A stretch of DNA of 64,000 bases from Owenweeksia sp. (GTDB taxonomy: Bacteria; Bacteroidota; Bacteroidia; Flavobacteriales; Schleiferiaceae). The position numbers and the translations under genes are program-made. The notes under the pieces are model-generated. The model made no database searches. It was not told the DNA's origin and saw only the letters and a program-made list of their open reading frames with translations. The stretch is from assembly GCA_002695025.1 (NCBI GenBank), contig NZNV01000017.1, forward strand, positions 186,001-250,000. The letters are read 5' to 3'. Shown piece after piece: positions 47,790 to 56,910 of the stretch; the first letter of the stretch is position 1, and each line of letters begins with the position of its first letter.

Positions 47790-49943
47790 ATGTCAGAAGA
47801 AAACAAGAAAGCAGCCGAGGAAAAAGAAACCAACGCTGCGACTGAGTCTACTCCAAAAGAGGAGACAAAACAAGATACTCAGGCTGCTATGTCTGAGGAA
47901 GCCAAGGAAATTGCAGAAGCTGCAAAGACCAAAGCTGAAAAGTCTGATGCTGGTGAGCAAGCTAACGAAAAAACTTCCCTGGAAGTAAAAGCTGAAACCC
48001 ACGAAACAGCAGAAGCCGAAACTCAATCCAAAAACGTTGATGTAAAGCCTGAACCCGCTGAGGTAAAAGCTCAGGAGCAACCTAAAGAAGGTGAAAAAAC
48101 CAAGCCAACGGAAGTTTCTGTTGAAGAGGATGAAGCCGAAGATGACGATGCTCCCATTGATTTTTCAGCGGAAGAAGAGGAAGAAGGTGAATTTGACTGG
48201 GAAGAGTTTGAATCCGGAATTAAATCCAGGAGCAAGGCTGAAAGGGAAGAGCTCACCAAATTGTACGAAGAAACCATTACCACTATTGATGAGCACACGG
48301 TAACCGAAGGTAAGGTTATCAACGTAACCGATCGTGATGCTATCATTGATATAGGATATAAATCCGAAGGTGTGATCTCCCTGAACGAGTTCCGTTACAA
48401 CCCGGATCTTAAAGTAGGAGATAAGGTAGAAGTTCTGGTTGACAAGCAAGAAGATAAAGATGGTCAGCTGGTGCTTTCACACCGTAAGGCCCGCTCTATC
48501 AAGGCCTGGGATCGTGTAAACGAAGCTTACGATGGCGAAGAAGTGGTGAACGGTTATGTAAAATGCCGTACCAAGGGTGGTATGATCGTAGACGTATTCG
48601 GTATTGAAGCGTTCCTGCCCGGTTCTCAGATCGATGTGAAGCCTATCCGTGATTACGATGCGTACGTAGATAAGACTATGGAGTTCAAGGTGGTGAAGAT
48701 CAACCACGAATTCAAGAACGTGGTAGTATCGCACAAAGCTCTTATCGAAGCGGACCTGGAAGAACAGAAGAAAGAGATCATCGGCAAACTGGAAAAAGGT
48801 CAGGTACTGGAAGGTGTGGTGAAGAACATCACTTCTTACGGTGTGTTCATCGACCTAGGCGGTGTAGACGGATTGATCCACATTACCGACCTGAGCTGGA
48901 GCCGTATCAATCACCCAAGCGAAGTGCTTGAGCTTGATCAGAAACTGAACGTGGTAATCCTTGACTTTGATGAGGATAAAACCCGTATCCAACTGGGTCT
49001 GAAGCAGCTTGAGGCTCACCCATGGGATGCCCTGGATCAGGAACTCTCCATTGGTGATAAAGTGAAAGGTAAAGTAGTGGTTATTGCTGACTACGGTGCC
49101 TTCGTTGAAATTATCCCCGGTGTGGAAGGTCTTATCCACGTAAGTGAAATGAGCTGGAGTACCCACCTGCGCAGTGCACAGGATTTTGTGAATGTTGGTG
49201 ATGAAGTAGAAGCTGTGGTACTGACACTGGATCGCGAAGATCGTAAGATGTCACTCGGTATCAAGCAACTTACTCCTGATCCCTGGACCGACATCACTAC
49301 CAAATACCCCGTTGGATCACAACACAAGGGTACCGTTCGCAACTTCACCAACTTTGGTGTGTTTGTAGAACTGGAAGAAGGTATTGACGGACTGATCCAT
49401 ATCTCTGACCTGAGCTGGACCAAGAAGATCAAGCACCCAAGTGAGTTTACCTCAGTAGGAGCTGTTCTGGAGGTTGCCGTTCTGGAAATTGATGTGGAGA
49501 ACCGCAGGTTGAGCCTTGGCCACAAACAAGTAGAAGATAACCCATTTGATACCTATGAGACTCTTCTTGAAGAGGGTAGTGTATTGGAAGGTAAAGTAGC
49601 TACTATTGTTGATAAAGGTGCCGAGGTACTTTTCGAAAACCTGGGTATTGAAGCTTTTGTTCCCGGTCGTCACATGGTGAAGGAAGATGGTTCTGAACTG
49701 AAGGAAGGCGAGGTTGCCGACTTCAGGATCATCGAATTCAACAAAGACAACCGCAGGGTGGTAGCTTCTCATACTGAGATCCATAAATCTGTTAAAGCGG
49801 ATAAGGAACAGAAAGAGAAGAAGCAGACCCAAAAGGCTGTTAAGCAGATCCAGACCAATGTAGAGCGTTCTACACTGGGTGACCTGGATGCTCTTTCCAG
49901 GCTTAAGGAGCAAATGGAAGAAGACGAAAAAGGTAATAAGTAA
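47790..49943 (+). CDS. rpsA: 30S ribosomal protein S1 with a long acidic N-terminal extension
   Basis: S1 (bS1) brings mRNA to the 30S subunit. The 717-residue protein has six S1/OB repeats at about 170-232, 248-316, 334-404, 420-490, 507-577 and 594-662; repeats 3-5 carry the strong RNA-binding signature (GVFIDLGGVDGLIHITDLSW and relatives). In front lies a 140-150-residue extension rich in Glu, Lys, Ala and Thr, ending in a very acidic run (EEDEAEDDDAPIDF). E. coli S1 has 557 residues and no such extension. In a phylum that barely uses Shine-Dalgarno pairing, S1 should be important for initiation. Confidence 0.96.
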   Translation: MSEENKKAAEEKETNAATESTPKEETKQDTQAAMSEEAKEIAEAAKTKAEKSDAGEQANEKTSLEVKAETHETAEAETQSKNVDVKPEPAEVKAQEQPKEGEKTKPTEVSVEEDEAEDDDAPIDFSAEEEEEGEFDWEEFESGIKSRSKAEREELTKLYEETITTIDEHTVTEGKVINVTDRDAIIDIGYKSEGVISLNEFRYNPDLKVGDKVEVLVDKQEDKDGQLVLSHRKARSIKAWDRVNEAYDGEEVVNGYVKCRTKGGMIVDVFGIEAFLPGSQIDVKPIRDYDAYVDKTMEFKVVKINHEFKNVVVSHKALIEADLEEQKKEIIGKLEKGQVLEGVVKNITSYGVFIDLGGVDGLIHITDLSWSRINHPSEVLELDQKLNVVILDFDEDKTRIQLGLKQLEAHPWDALDQELSIGDKVKGKVVVIADYGAFVEIIPGVEGLIHVSEMSWSTHLRSAQDFVNVGDEVEAVVLTLDREDRKMSLGIKQLTPDPWTDITTKYPVGSQHKGTVRNFTNFGVFVELEEGIDGLIHISDLSWTKKIKHPSEFTSVGAVLEVAVLEIDVENRRLSLGHKQVEDNPFDTYETLLEEGSVLEGKVATIVDKGAEVLFENLGIEAFVPGRHMVKEDGSELKEGEVADFRIIEFNKDNRRVVASHTEIHKSVKADKEQKEKKQTQKAVKQIQTNVERSTLGDLDALSRLKEQMEEDEKGNK

Positions 49944-49968
49944 TTAGAACCTTTTCTGAATAATCATG

Positions 49969-50000
49969 AACCCCGGCCTTTTGGCCGGGGTTTCTTTTTG
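49969..50000 (+). terminator. Intrinsic terminator of rpsA
   Basis: CCCCGGCC (49971-49978) and GGCCGGGG (49983-49990) form a perfect GC stem with loop TTTT, extended by AA/TT, and followed by TTTCTTTTT. It lies 25 bases past the rpsA stop. Confidence 0.9.
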
Positions 50001-50010
50001 GGATAAAATA

Positions 50011-50040
50011 TTTTTAGTTCTCTATTTGCAGAACTAAAAA
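50011..50040. promoter_or_regulatory. Operator 1: perfect inverted repeat over the -33 box of the GbsR-type gene
   Basis: TTTTTAGTTC (50011-50020) is repeated in reverse complement as GAACTAAAAA (50031-50040) with a ten-base spacer. The spacer contains the -33 element TTTG (50025-50028), so a dimeric repressor bound here would block transcription. The core TTAGTTC-N10-GAACTAA recurs at 50563-50586. Confidence 0.75.
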
Positions 50041-50055
50041 AACTCAATATCTTTG
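50026..50055 (+). promoter_or_regulatory. Promoter of the GbsR/MarR-type regulator
   Basis: TTG (50026-50028) and TATCTTTG (50048-50055) are separated by 19 bases, an exact fit to the Bacteroidota promoter model. The start codon is at 50075, so the leader would be about 15 bases. The -33 box sits in the middle of operator 1. Confidence 0.85.
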
Positions 50056-50074
50056 TCGGGTTATTTTTTAGGAT

Positions 50075-50548
50075 ATGTCAGAAGCCGTACAACTATCAGA
50101 AGAACAGAGACGTCTTATCGAAAAGATGGGTGTTGGAGGTGAAAAGAACGGGATGCCACCGGCACCGGCACGGATCATGGCCTTGCTGATGGTTTCCCCG
50201 GAAACCGAACTCACATTTGACCAGGTAAGGGAAACCCTGAACCTTAGTAAAAGTGCCACCAGCAATGCTATTAATATGCTGTTGACCACCCAAAAAATAG
50301 ATTACATCACCAAACCGGGTGATCGTAAGCGCTATTTTAAAAATAAAATAGGGTCCTGGAAAGAGGACGTAAGATCTAATTTTCAGAATATCACCAGGCT
50401 GGCAGATCTGTTTGAAGAAGTATTGAGCCTCAGGCCTGCAGATACCACTGAATTCAATAACAAACTAAGAGAGATTATTGCCTTTATGCGCTTTATGGAG
50501 GAAAAACTTCCCGGGCTTTATAGGCAGTGGGAAGAATCACAGGGCTAA
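50075..50548 (+). CDS. GbsR/MarR-family winged-helix transcriptional regulator
   Basis: This 157-residue protein has a winged helix-turn-helix at about 35-95 (LTFDQVRETLNLSKSATSNAINMLLTTQKIDYITKPGDRKRYF, where SKSATSNAI is the recognition helix) and a helical C-terminal dimerisation part. It resembles the GbsR subgroup. The inverted repeat at its own promoter and the matching repeat in front of tolC 15 bases downstream of its stop suggest that it represses itself and the efflux operon that follows. The effector is unknown; the lack of a sensor motif suggests a small-molecule ligand. Confidence 0.87.
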   Translation: MSEAVQLSEEQRRLIEKMGVGGEKNGMPPAPARIMALLMVSPETELTFDQVRETLNLSKSATSNAINMLLTTQKIDYITKPGDRKRYFKNKIGSWKEDVRSNFQNITRLADLFEEVLSLRPADTTEFNNKLREIIAFMRFMEEKLPGLYRQWEESQG

Positions 50549-50562
50549 AAAATTTTCCCTAA

Positions 50563-50586
50563 TTAGTTCTTTTAATACCGAACTAA
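50563..50586. promoter_or_regulatory. Operator 2: inverted repeat in front of the tolC-RND efflux operon
   Basis: TTAGTTC (50563-50569), ten bases, then GAACTAA (50580-50586): the same arms and spacing as operator 1. It begins 15 bases after the regulator's stop and ends 35 bases before the tolC ATG. No clear -7/-33 pair can be placed around it, so either a degenerate promoter lies here or it governs read-through from the regulator gene. Confidence 0.7.
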
Positions 50587-50620
50587 ATGATAAGTACTAA
50601 ACAAAATGATATTATAAGAA

Positions 50621-51964
50621 ATGAAAGTTAAAAGGATATCCTGGTTTTTTTCGCTCACCCTTTTTAGTTGGGGTATGGCCTTCGCACAGGAGACGGAACA
50701 TACTATGGGATTAAAAGAGATGCTTCGCTACGGGCTTGACAACAGCATTGCTATCCGGCAATCGGTTTTAGATCAGCAGCAGGCTGAATACCAGGTGGGA
50801 GAGGTTAAGAGTAGCGGTTTGCCGCAGGTTTCGGGAGAGGGACAGTTCCAGAACTTTCCCAACAGACCTACACAGCTTTTGCCGGGTGAAATCGTTAACC
50901 AGCCGGGCACCCAGATACCGGTACAATTTGGTACAGATTATACCATGTCCGGAACCATTAAGGCTTCGCAGTTGATCTACAACCATCAGTTCCTTACCGG
51001 CTTGAGAGCCGCAAAAAGTTCAACGGAGCTGTACAGCCTGCTTAAGATTAAAACGGAGGAAGATGTGATCTATCAGGTATCCAATGCCTATTACCAGGCT
51101 CTTCAGCTGCAGGCACAGGTCCATGTATTGGATAGTAATATGAACATGCTGAGCCAACTGACGGAGCTTACCCGCCTGCAGTATGAAAGCGATATGGTTA
51201 CCAAAACCGATTACAGCCGGGTGGTGGTGAATAAAACCAACCTGTCTACACAACTGCAATCTTTACGCACCTCTTACGAGCAGCAGAAAAACTATCTCAA
51301 GGTTCTGATAGGCATGCCCATGGAGGAAAATCTGGAATTGCAGCCATCATCAACGGATAATGACATTACCCTGGCATCCTTACAAAACCAGAAACAGGAT
51401 CCCGTAGAGTTGGAAATACTGGAGAAGCAGAAGGCACTGAATGTGCTCAATAAAAAAAGCATTCAGGCCGGTTATGTTCCCAGTCTGGCCTTTTTCGGTC
51501 AACAACAGTGGCAGGCACAACGCAATGAGTTCAATTTTTTTGACAGTTCACAACCCTGGTTTCAACAAACCGTGATCGGTCTGCAGTTGCAGGTGCCCAT
51601 TTTTGACGGTTTACAGAAACACTATAAAATGCAGCAAAGCAAAATTGAAATAGACAAGCTGTCGTTGCAACAAACCAATACCAAACGCCAGCTGGACATG
51701 CAATTTGAAAATGCACGTGAACAGCTTACCAACAGCCTGGCGTCCGTGGAGGCTCAACGTGAGAACCGCGAGTTGGCCCATGAGGTATACGACCAAACCC
51801 AGCTTCTTTATAAGGAGCAGGTGGCCGGCCTTACCGAATTGCTTGATGCTGAGCGCGCCTACCGCGAGGCCCAGACCAATTACTACAATGAAGTAATCAA
51901 ATTCAGAAGAGCGGAGCTGGATGTGTTGAAAGCCCAGGGACAGCTCAAAACCATTATTAACTAA
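50621..51964 (+). CDS. TolC-family outer-membrane efflux protein
   Basis: This is the outer-membrane channel of a tripartite efflux pump. The 447-residue protein has a signal peptide (ISWFFSLTLFSWGMAFAQ) and two repeats of the long coiled-coil hairpin pattern; the repeat-end segment EQVAGLTELLDAERAYREAQTNYYNEVIKFRRAELDVLKAQG is typical. It is followed after 24 bases by the periplasmic adaptor and then the RND pump, so the three genes form a complete pump. Substrate is unknown. Confidence 0.92.
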   Translation: MKVKRISWFFSLTLFSWGMAFAQETEHTMGLKEMLRYGLDNSIAIRQSVLDQQQAEYQVGEVKSSGLPQVSGEGQFQNFPNRPTQLLPGEIVNQPGTQIPVQFGTDYTMSGTIKASQLIYNHQFLTGLRAAKSSTELYSLLKIKTEEDVIYQVSNAYYQALQLQAQVHVLDSNMNMLSQLTELTRLQYESDMVTKTDYSRVVVNKTNLSTQLQSLRTSYEQQKNYLKVLIGMPMEENLELQPSSTDNDITLASLQNQKQDPVELEILEKQKALNVLNKKSIQAGYVPSLAFFGQQQWQAQRNEFNFFDSSQPWFQQTVIGLQLQVPIFDGLQKHYKMQQSKIEIDKLSLQQTNTKRQLDMQFENAREQLTNSLASVEAQRENRELAHEVYDQTQLLYKEQVAGLTELLDAERAYREAQTNYYNEVIKFRRAELDVLKAQGQLKTIIN

Positions 51965-51988
51965 ATCATCTAAAATAACATTCGCAAC

Positions 51989-53044
51989 ATGAAGAAAGCA
52001 GTAATAAGCCTTATAAGCCTGACGGTGGTAGGACTGATTGCCTATACGCTGTATGCCAATAAAGAAGAAATGAAGGCAGACGCCAAACTGTCTGAAGTAA
52101 CCAGTGCAGTCATACCTGTGAAGGTGGTTTCAGTGAAGAAGATAGCCCTGGAAGAAAAGGTTTCAGCCGATGGCGTCTTTATCGCCAAAACGGACCTCGC
52201 TCTACTTTCAGAAACACAAGGAAAAGTGGTCAGGGTTTATAAGGAAAAGGGAAGCCATGTGGAAAAAGGAGAATTGCTGGCACAGGTAGAGAACGATTTG
52301 ATACAGTCCGAAGTAGCTGCTGCACAGGCCAATTATGAAAAGCTACAGTCCGATCTGGAACGTTTCACCAAACTTTCGGAGAATGATGCCGTAACCGGGC
52401 GCCAACTGGAGGAGGTGAAAATAGGCTTAAAAAATGCCGAAGCCCAGTACCGCTCAGCCAAAAAGAGGTTGGAAAACACCTACATCCGCGCCACGGCTTC
52501 CGGAAATATCAATGATGATTTCATCCAGGAGGGAGCCTTCGTGTCTCCGGGTGCGAAGCTTTATGAAATCGTGGATATCAGCGTACTGAAGTTGAATGTA
52601 AAAGTAAGCGCTACGGAAGTACTCCGGGTTAAAGAAGGCGATGAAGTAAAGATCACCTCCTCGGTATATCCTGATACCCAATTTACCGGTAAGGTTACGG
52701 CTGTAGCCTCTAAAGCGGATGCAGCCCTGAAATATGGTGTGGAGATCGTGCTTCAGAACAAGGGAGACAAGACCTTAAAACCGGGAATGTACGCCACGGC
52801 ATTCTTCAGCTTCCATAATGAAGAGGAGAAATACTATGTGGATCGTAATACCCTCATCGGAAGTGTACAGGATCCTCAGGTTTTTGTGGTTGAAGATAGC
52901 GTGGCGAAGCTCAGGGATATCGTAATTGGAGAAACCCACAACGACCTGATCCGCGTATTGAACGGACTGGATCAAAATGACAAGGTTGTGATAAGTGGTC
53001 AGATCAATCTCGCTGAGGGCACCAGGGTAAAGGTGTTGGACTAA
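51989..53044 (+). CDS. RND periplasmic adaptor (membrane-fusion protein)
   Basis: This 351-residue adaptor links the inner-membrane pump with TolC. It has an N-terminal membrane anchor (AVISLISLTVVGLIAYTLYA), a lipoyl/barrel-sandwich part (QGKVVRVYKEKGSHVEKGELLAQVEN), a short helical hairpin (about 105-155), a second lipoyl half (FIQEGAFVSPGAKLYEIVDISVLKLNVKVSATEVLRVKEGDEV) and a beta-barrel. There is no Cys for lipidation. The gene lies 24 bases after tolC and 30 before the pump gene. Confidence 0.92.
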   Translation: MKKAVISLISLTVVGLIAYTLYANKEEMKADAKLSEVTSAVIPVKVVSVKKIALEEKVSADGVFIAKTDLALLSETQGKVVRVYKEKGSHVEKGELLAQVENDLIQSEVAAAQANYEKLQSDLERFTKLSENDAVTGRQLEEVKIGLKNAEAQYRSAKKRLENTYIRATASGNINDDFIQEGAFVSPGAKLYEIVDISVLKLNVKVSATEVLRVKEGDEVKITSSVYPDTQFTGKVTAVASKADAALKYGVEIVLQNKGDKTLKPGMYATAFFSFHNEEEKYYVDRNTLIGSVQDPQVFVVEDSVAKLRDIVIGETHNDLIRVLNGLDQNDKVVISGQINLAEGTRVKVLD

Positions 53045-53074
53045 TCCGAATACTAAGTCTAAAAGACGTTTATA

Positions 53075-56000
53075 ATGACAATCACAAAAATATCGATAAA
53101 ACGCCCCACCCTGGTGGTGGTACTCTTTACCATTTTACTGGGGATGGGCTTGTTCAGTTATACCGCCCTTAACTACGAACTCCTGCCCAAGATGTCTCCA
53201 CCGGTGCTTTCGGTTTCTACCGTATACCCCGGAGCATCTCCGTACGAGGTAGAGAATTCTGTTACCAAGGAAATTGAAGATGCCTTATCCACCTTGGAAG
53301 GCTTGGACCGTATTACATCCACTTCTATGGAAAGTGTTTCCATAGTAACCGTTGAGCTGCAACAGGACATAGATGTGGATCAGGCCCTGCAGGAGGCACA
53401 GCGCAAGATCAGCTCCATGCTCAAGGACCTTCCGGACGATGCAGAACAACCCTCACTGGGGAAGTTTGACCTGGATGACCTGCCGATCATGCGCCTTGGT
53501 GTGGCGGCAGATATGTCCGGCACGGATTTGTACGATCTGATTGATAAAAAGATACAACCCAGTATGGCCAAAATACAAGGGGTGGCGCAGGTGGATATCC
53601 TCGGTGGCCAACCCCGTGAGATCAGGGTTAATATGGATGCAGATAAACTGGCAACCTACGGGTTAAGTATCTTACAGGTAAGCCAGGCTATTCAGAATGC
53701 CAACCTTGATTTCCCTACCGGCAAGATCAGGGACCAGGAGTCCCAGACCCTCATTCGCCTTAGCGGGAAATATGATTCCCTGGAGCAAATCAGGGATCTG
53801 GTGGTACGCTCCACCGGGGAAGGGGGAGTGGTACGCCTCTCTGATATAGCCGAAATACAGGATACCGAGAAGGAAGCGGAGATCATAAGCCGTGTAAACG
53901 GTGAGAATGCCATTGGGTTGAACATCCGTAAGCAAGGCGATGCCAACGCTGTACAGGTAAGTGAAGAAGCCCGGCTCCTAATGGCTCAGTTGGAAGAGGA
54001 TTATGCGGCTGAAAACCTGCAGTTCAGCATTGCCAATGACAGCTCCGAGTTTACACTGGAAGCGGCCGATGCTGTTATCCATGACCTGATCTTTGCGGTT
54101 ATTTTGGTGGCGCTGGTGATGTTGCTTTTCCTGCACAGTCTCCGCAATGCCATTATAGTAATGGTAGCCGTTCCGGCCTCTATTATAGCTACGTTTACCG
54201 CTATGATGTTAATGGGTTTTTCACTGAACCTGATGAGCCTTCTTGCCCTTTCACTGGTAGTAGGTATCCTGGTGGATGATGCCATCGTGGTTATTGAGAA
54301 CATCTACCGCCACATGGAAATGGGTAAGAATAAATTCCAGGCGGCCTATGATGGTATCCGTGAGATCGGGGTAACGGTGATTTCCATCACTTTGGTAATT
54401 GTGGCGGTATTTGTTCCCATTTCACTTACCGGTGGTATTATTGGCAACCTTTTGCGCCAGTTCTCTTTAACGGTGGCTATCAGTACTTTGCTCAGTTTAT
54501 TGGTAGCCTTTACCATGATCCCGCTCCTGGCTTCCCGCTTCTCCAAGCTCTCTCAACTGAAGAGCAAAGGCCTGATAGGGAGTTTTATCACTCGCTTTGA
54601 ACGTGGTGTGAAGAGTTTTGAGAACGGTATGACCAACGCATTGAGATGGTCTTTCAGCCATAAGGTTTTGGTGCTAAGCGCAACGGCCATCTTATTTTTT
54701 GGCTCTTTTGCGTTGGTGGGTTTTGGCTTTATCGGAAGTGAATTCGTATCGGCCGGTGACCGTGGAGAATTTACCATAGAGGTGGAGCTTCCCAGAAAGA
54801 CCACCCTAAAGCAAACCAATATGCTGGCTCAGGAGGTGGAACGCTACATTAGCCAGTTTCCGGAGGTGGAGAAAGTATCGTCTACCGTAGGGCAGACCTC
54901 CGGACGTATGGCAACCACCTCTACTCCCTACATGGCAGAACTGAGTGTCCATTTGGTAGGTCAGGATGAACGTGAGGTCAGCACCCAGGTATTCTCCAGG
55001 AGACTCCAGATTGACCTGCAGGAAAATATTGCAGGCGCTAAATTCAAGGCGGTTCCCGCCTCACTGGTGGGCGCGGGAAGTGAAGCCCCCATCCAGATCG
55101 TATTGAGTGGTACAGAGCTGGATTCAGTTATGAGCTTTGCCGAAAAAGTGAAGGAAGTAGTAGCTTCCATACCCGGAACCGCAGAGGTTGAAAGTAGTGT
55201 GGAAGATGGAAATCCCGAGATACGGGTTGAGGTAAACCGTGATAAGATGGCCAGCCTGGGCCTGTCCCTGGAAATGGTAGGCGCCACCATGCAAACTGCT
55301 TTTAATGGCATCGAGGAAACTAAATTCCGTGACGGTGAAAATGAATACGACATCAACATTCAATTGGATGAATTCAATCGCAGGGAAGTAGAGGATATCG
55401 CCAATCTTTCCCTGATGAATAATCGTGGGGAGCAAATAAGGCTGGGGCAGTTTGCCGATATCATTGAAGGCTCCGGTCCATCACAATTACAACGTAGAGA
55501 CAAGGTGCCTACGGTTATTGTATCTTCCCAGGTATTGGGACGTCCGGTAGGAACCGTGGGAGAGGAGATACAGGCCAGCTTGGCTGATATGAACATACCT
55601 TCGGGGATCAGCTACTCCATGGGCGGTGATCTTGAAAACCAGTCCGAGGCCTTCGGAAGCCTGGGAGTGGCACTTCTCACTTCACTCATCCTCGTTTACC
55701 TGATCATGGTGGCCCTGTACAATAGTTACGCTTACCCATTGGTGGTGATGTTCTCGCTTCCCCTGGCGGTGATCGGGGCTCTGCTGGCTTTGGCCCTTAG
55801 CCAGAATGCGCTGAGCATATTCTCTATTTTAGGTATGATCATGCTGATTGGACTGGTGGCCAAGAACGCTATCCTGGTAGTGGATTTCACCAACCAATTG
55901 AAGGCGGCCGGGCTTAAAGTAAAGGAAGCACTGATTAAGGCTACCCAGGTACGGATAAGACCAATCCTTATGACAACCCTGGCGATGGTTATCGGTATGA

Positions 56001-56263
56001 TGCCCATAGCCCTGGCCGGTGGCCCTGGTGCAGAATGGAAAAATGGTTTGGCCTGGGTGCTTATCGGGGGATTGACCAGTTCTATGTTTCTTACCTTGAT
56101 TGTGGTGCCTGTTGTATATTACATCTTTGATTTGGTTATGGCCCGTTTTGGATGGGACAAGGATACCGTTATTGAACTGAAGGAAACTCCGAGGGAGGAG
56201 CTCAATACCGAGATCGAGGAGTCCCTGCACGGAGAACATGAATCCGGTTTAGCCACTTCCTGA
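53075..56263 (+). CDS. RND-family multidrug efflux pump, inner-membrane subunit (HAE1-like)
   Basis: This 1062-residue proton-driven antiporter has the usual two halves, each with a large periplasmic loop and six membrane segments (twelve in all). The TM4 proton-relay pair is present in VGILVDDAIVVIENIYRHME, and the TM10 Lys in GLVAKNAILVVDFTNQ, both as in AcrB-like pumps; heavy-metal pumps usually differ at TM4. The start MTITKISIKRPTLVVVLF and the segment YPGASPYEVENSVTKEIEDAL are also typical. The C-terminus ends in a charged tail of about 40 residues. Dyes, detergents or antibiotics are likely but unproven substrates. Confidence 0.95.
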   Translation: MTITKISIKRPTLVVVLFTILLGMGLFSYTALNYELLPKMSPPVLSVSTVYPGASPYEVENSVTKEIEDALSTLEGLDRITSTSMESVSIVTVELQQDIDVDQALQEAQRKISSMLKDLPDDAEQPSLGKFDLDDLPIMRLGVAADMSGTDLYDLIDKKIQPSMAKIQGVAQVDILGGQPREIRVNMDADKLATYGLSILQVSQAIQNANLDFPTGKIRDQESQTLIRLSGKYDSLEQIRDLVVRSTGEGGVVRLSDIAEIQDTEKEAEIISRVNGENAIGLNIRKQGDANAVQVSEEARLLMAQLEEDYAAENLQFSIANDSSEFTLEAADAVIHDLIFAVILVALVMLLFLHSLRNAIIVMVAVPASIIATFTAMMLMGFSLNLMSLLALSLVVGILVDDAIVVIENIYRHMEMGKNKFQAAYDGIREIGVTVISITLVIVAVFVPISLTGGIIGNLLRQFSLTVAISTLLSLLVAFTMIPLLASRFSKLSQLKSKGLIGSFITRFERGVKSFENGMTNALRWSFSHKVLVLSATAILFFGSFALVGFGFIGSEFVSAGDRGEFTIEVELPRKTTLKQTNMLAQEVERYISQFPEVEKVSSTVGQTSGRMATTSTPYMAELSVHLVGQDEREVSTQVFSRRLQIDLQENIAGAKFKAVPASLVGAGSEAPIQIVLSGTELDSVMSFAEKVKEVVASIPGTAEVESSVEDGNPEIRVEVNRDKMASLGLSLEMVGATMQTAFNGIEETKFRDGENEYDINIQLDEFNRREVEDIANLSLMNNRGEQIRLGQFADIIEGSGPSQLQRRDKVPTVIVSSQVLGRPVGTVGEEIQASLADMNIPSGISYSMGGDLENQSEAFGSLGVALLTSLILVYLIMVALYNSYAYPLVVMFSLPLAVIGALLALALSQNALSIFSILGMIMLIGLVAKNAILVVDFTNQLKAAGLKVKEALIKATQVRIRPILMTTLAMVIGMMPIALAGGPGAEWKNGLAWVLIGGLTSSMFLTLIVVPVVYYIFDLVMARFGWDKDTVIELKETPREELNTEIEESLHGEHESGLATS

Positions 56264-56281
56264 TTTCATTAGATATGTTTT

Positions 56282-56851
56282 ATGAGCGATAAGAACGTAA
56301 TAGTAAGCAAGGTAAGGGAGCTGTTTATCCGTTACGGGGTTCGAAGCCTGAGTATGGATGATATAGCCTGGCGTTGCAGTGTGTCTAAAAATCGCTTGTA
56401 TGACTTTTTCAGGAATAAAGAGGATTTGGTCCTGTATACGATTCGCCAGGACTGGGAAGAGTGGAAGGCCTCCCTTATGGATATAGATATGGAAAGGGGT
56501 GACCCCAAAGAATTGCTCAACGATATTTATTATAAACGATTTGCCCTGATATGGGAGGTAAACCCCATGTTTATACTGGAATCAGAAAAGGCCTACCATG
56601 AGGTAGCTGAGCTTTACGTGCAGATGAATGCGGAGTTTTGTGATACAGTAGTGCGCCCCTTACTGGAAAGGGCAGGCAGGGAGAAAAAGTTGCGGGAAGG
56701 GGTGGATATAGATTTTGTGTGCCGCTTTCATCAGCATCTTTTTGAGACCATATTTACCTCCAGGCAAAACCTCTATTCCAATGTAAACATGGATAAATCC
56801 TTTGAACACGTTTTCGGGCATAACCTGAATGGTTTATTTATAAGTAGTTGA
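56282..56851 (+). CDS. TetR-family transcriptional regulator
   Basis: This 189-residue protein has a TetR-type N-terminal helix-turn-helix (FIRYGVRSLSMDDIAWRCSVSKNRLYDFFRNKEDLVLYTI, about 14-55) and a helical ligand-binding C-terminal part. It starts 18 bases after the pump gene, so it is co-transcribed with it; the operon thus has a GbsR/MarR-type regulator in front and a TetR regulator behind. It may control this operon or a different one. No obvious TetR palindrome is seen next to it. Confidence 0.88.
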   Translation: MSDKNVIVSKVRELFIRYGVRSLSMDDIAWRCSVSKNRLYDFFRNKEDLVLYTIRQDWEEWKASLMDIDMERGDPKELLNDIYYKRFALIWEVNPMFILESEKAYHEVAELYVQMNAEFCDTVVRPLLERAGREKKLREGVDIDFVCRFHQHLFETIFTSRQNLYSNVNMDKSFEHVFGHNLNGLFISS

Positions 56852-56898
56852 AGAGAGCGATTTTAAAGGTTTGATTTCGTTAAAATTTACGGGTATAA

Positions 56899-56906
56899 TA
56901 CTTTTG
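56899..56906 (+). promoter_or_regulatory. -7 promoter element immediately upstream of the Nif3-like gene
   Basis: TACTTTTG is an exact TAnnTTTG match ending four bases before the ATG at 56911. Transcription would then start at or next to the ATG, giving a leaderless or nearly leaderless mRNA. A TTT (56875-56877) lies 21 bases upstream as a weak -33. Confidence 0.45.
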
Positions 56907-56910
56907 GGGT

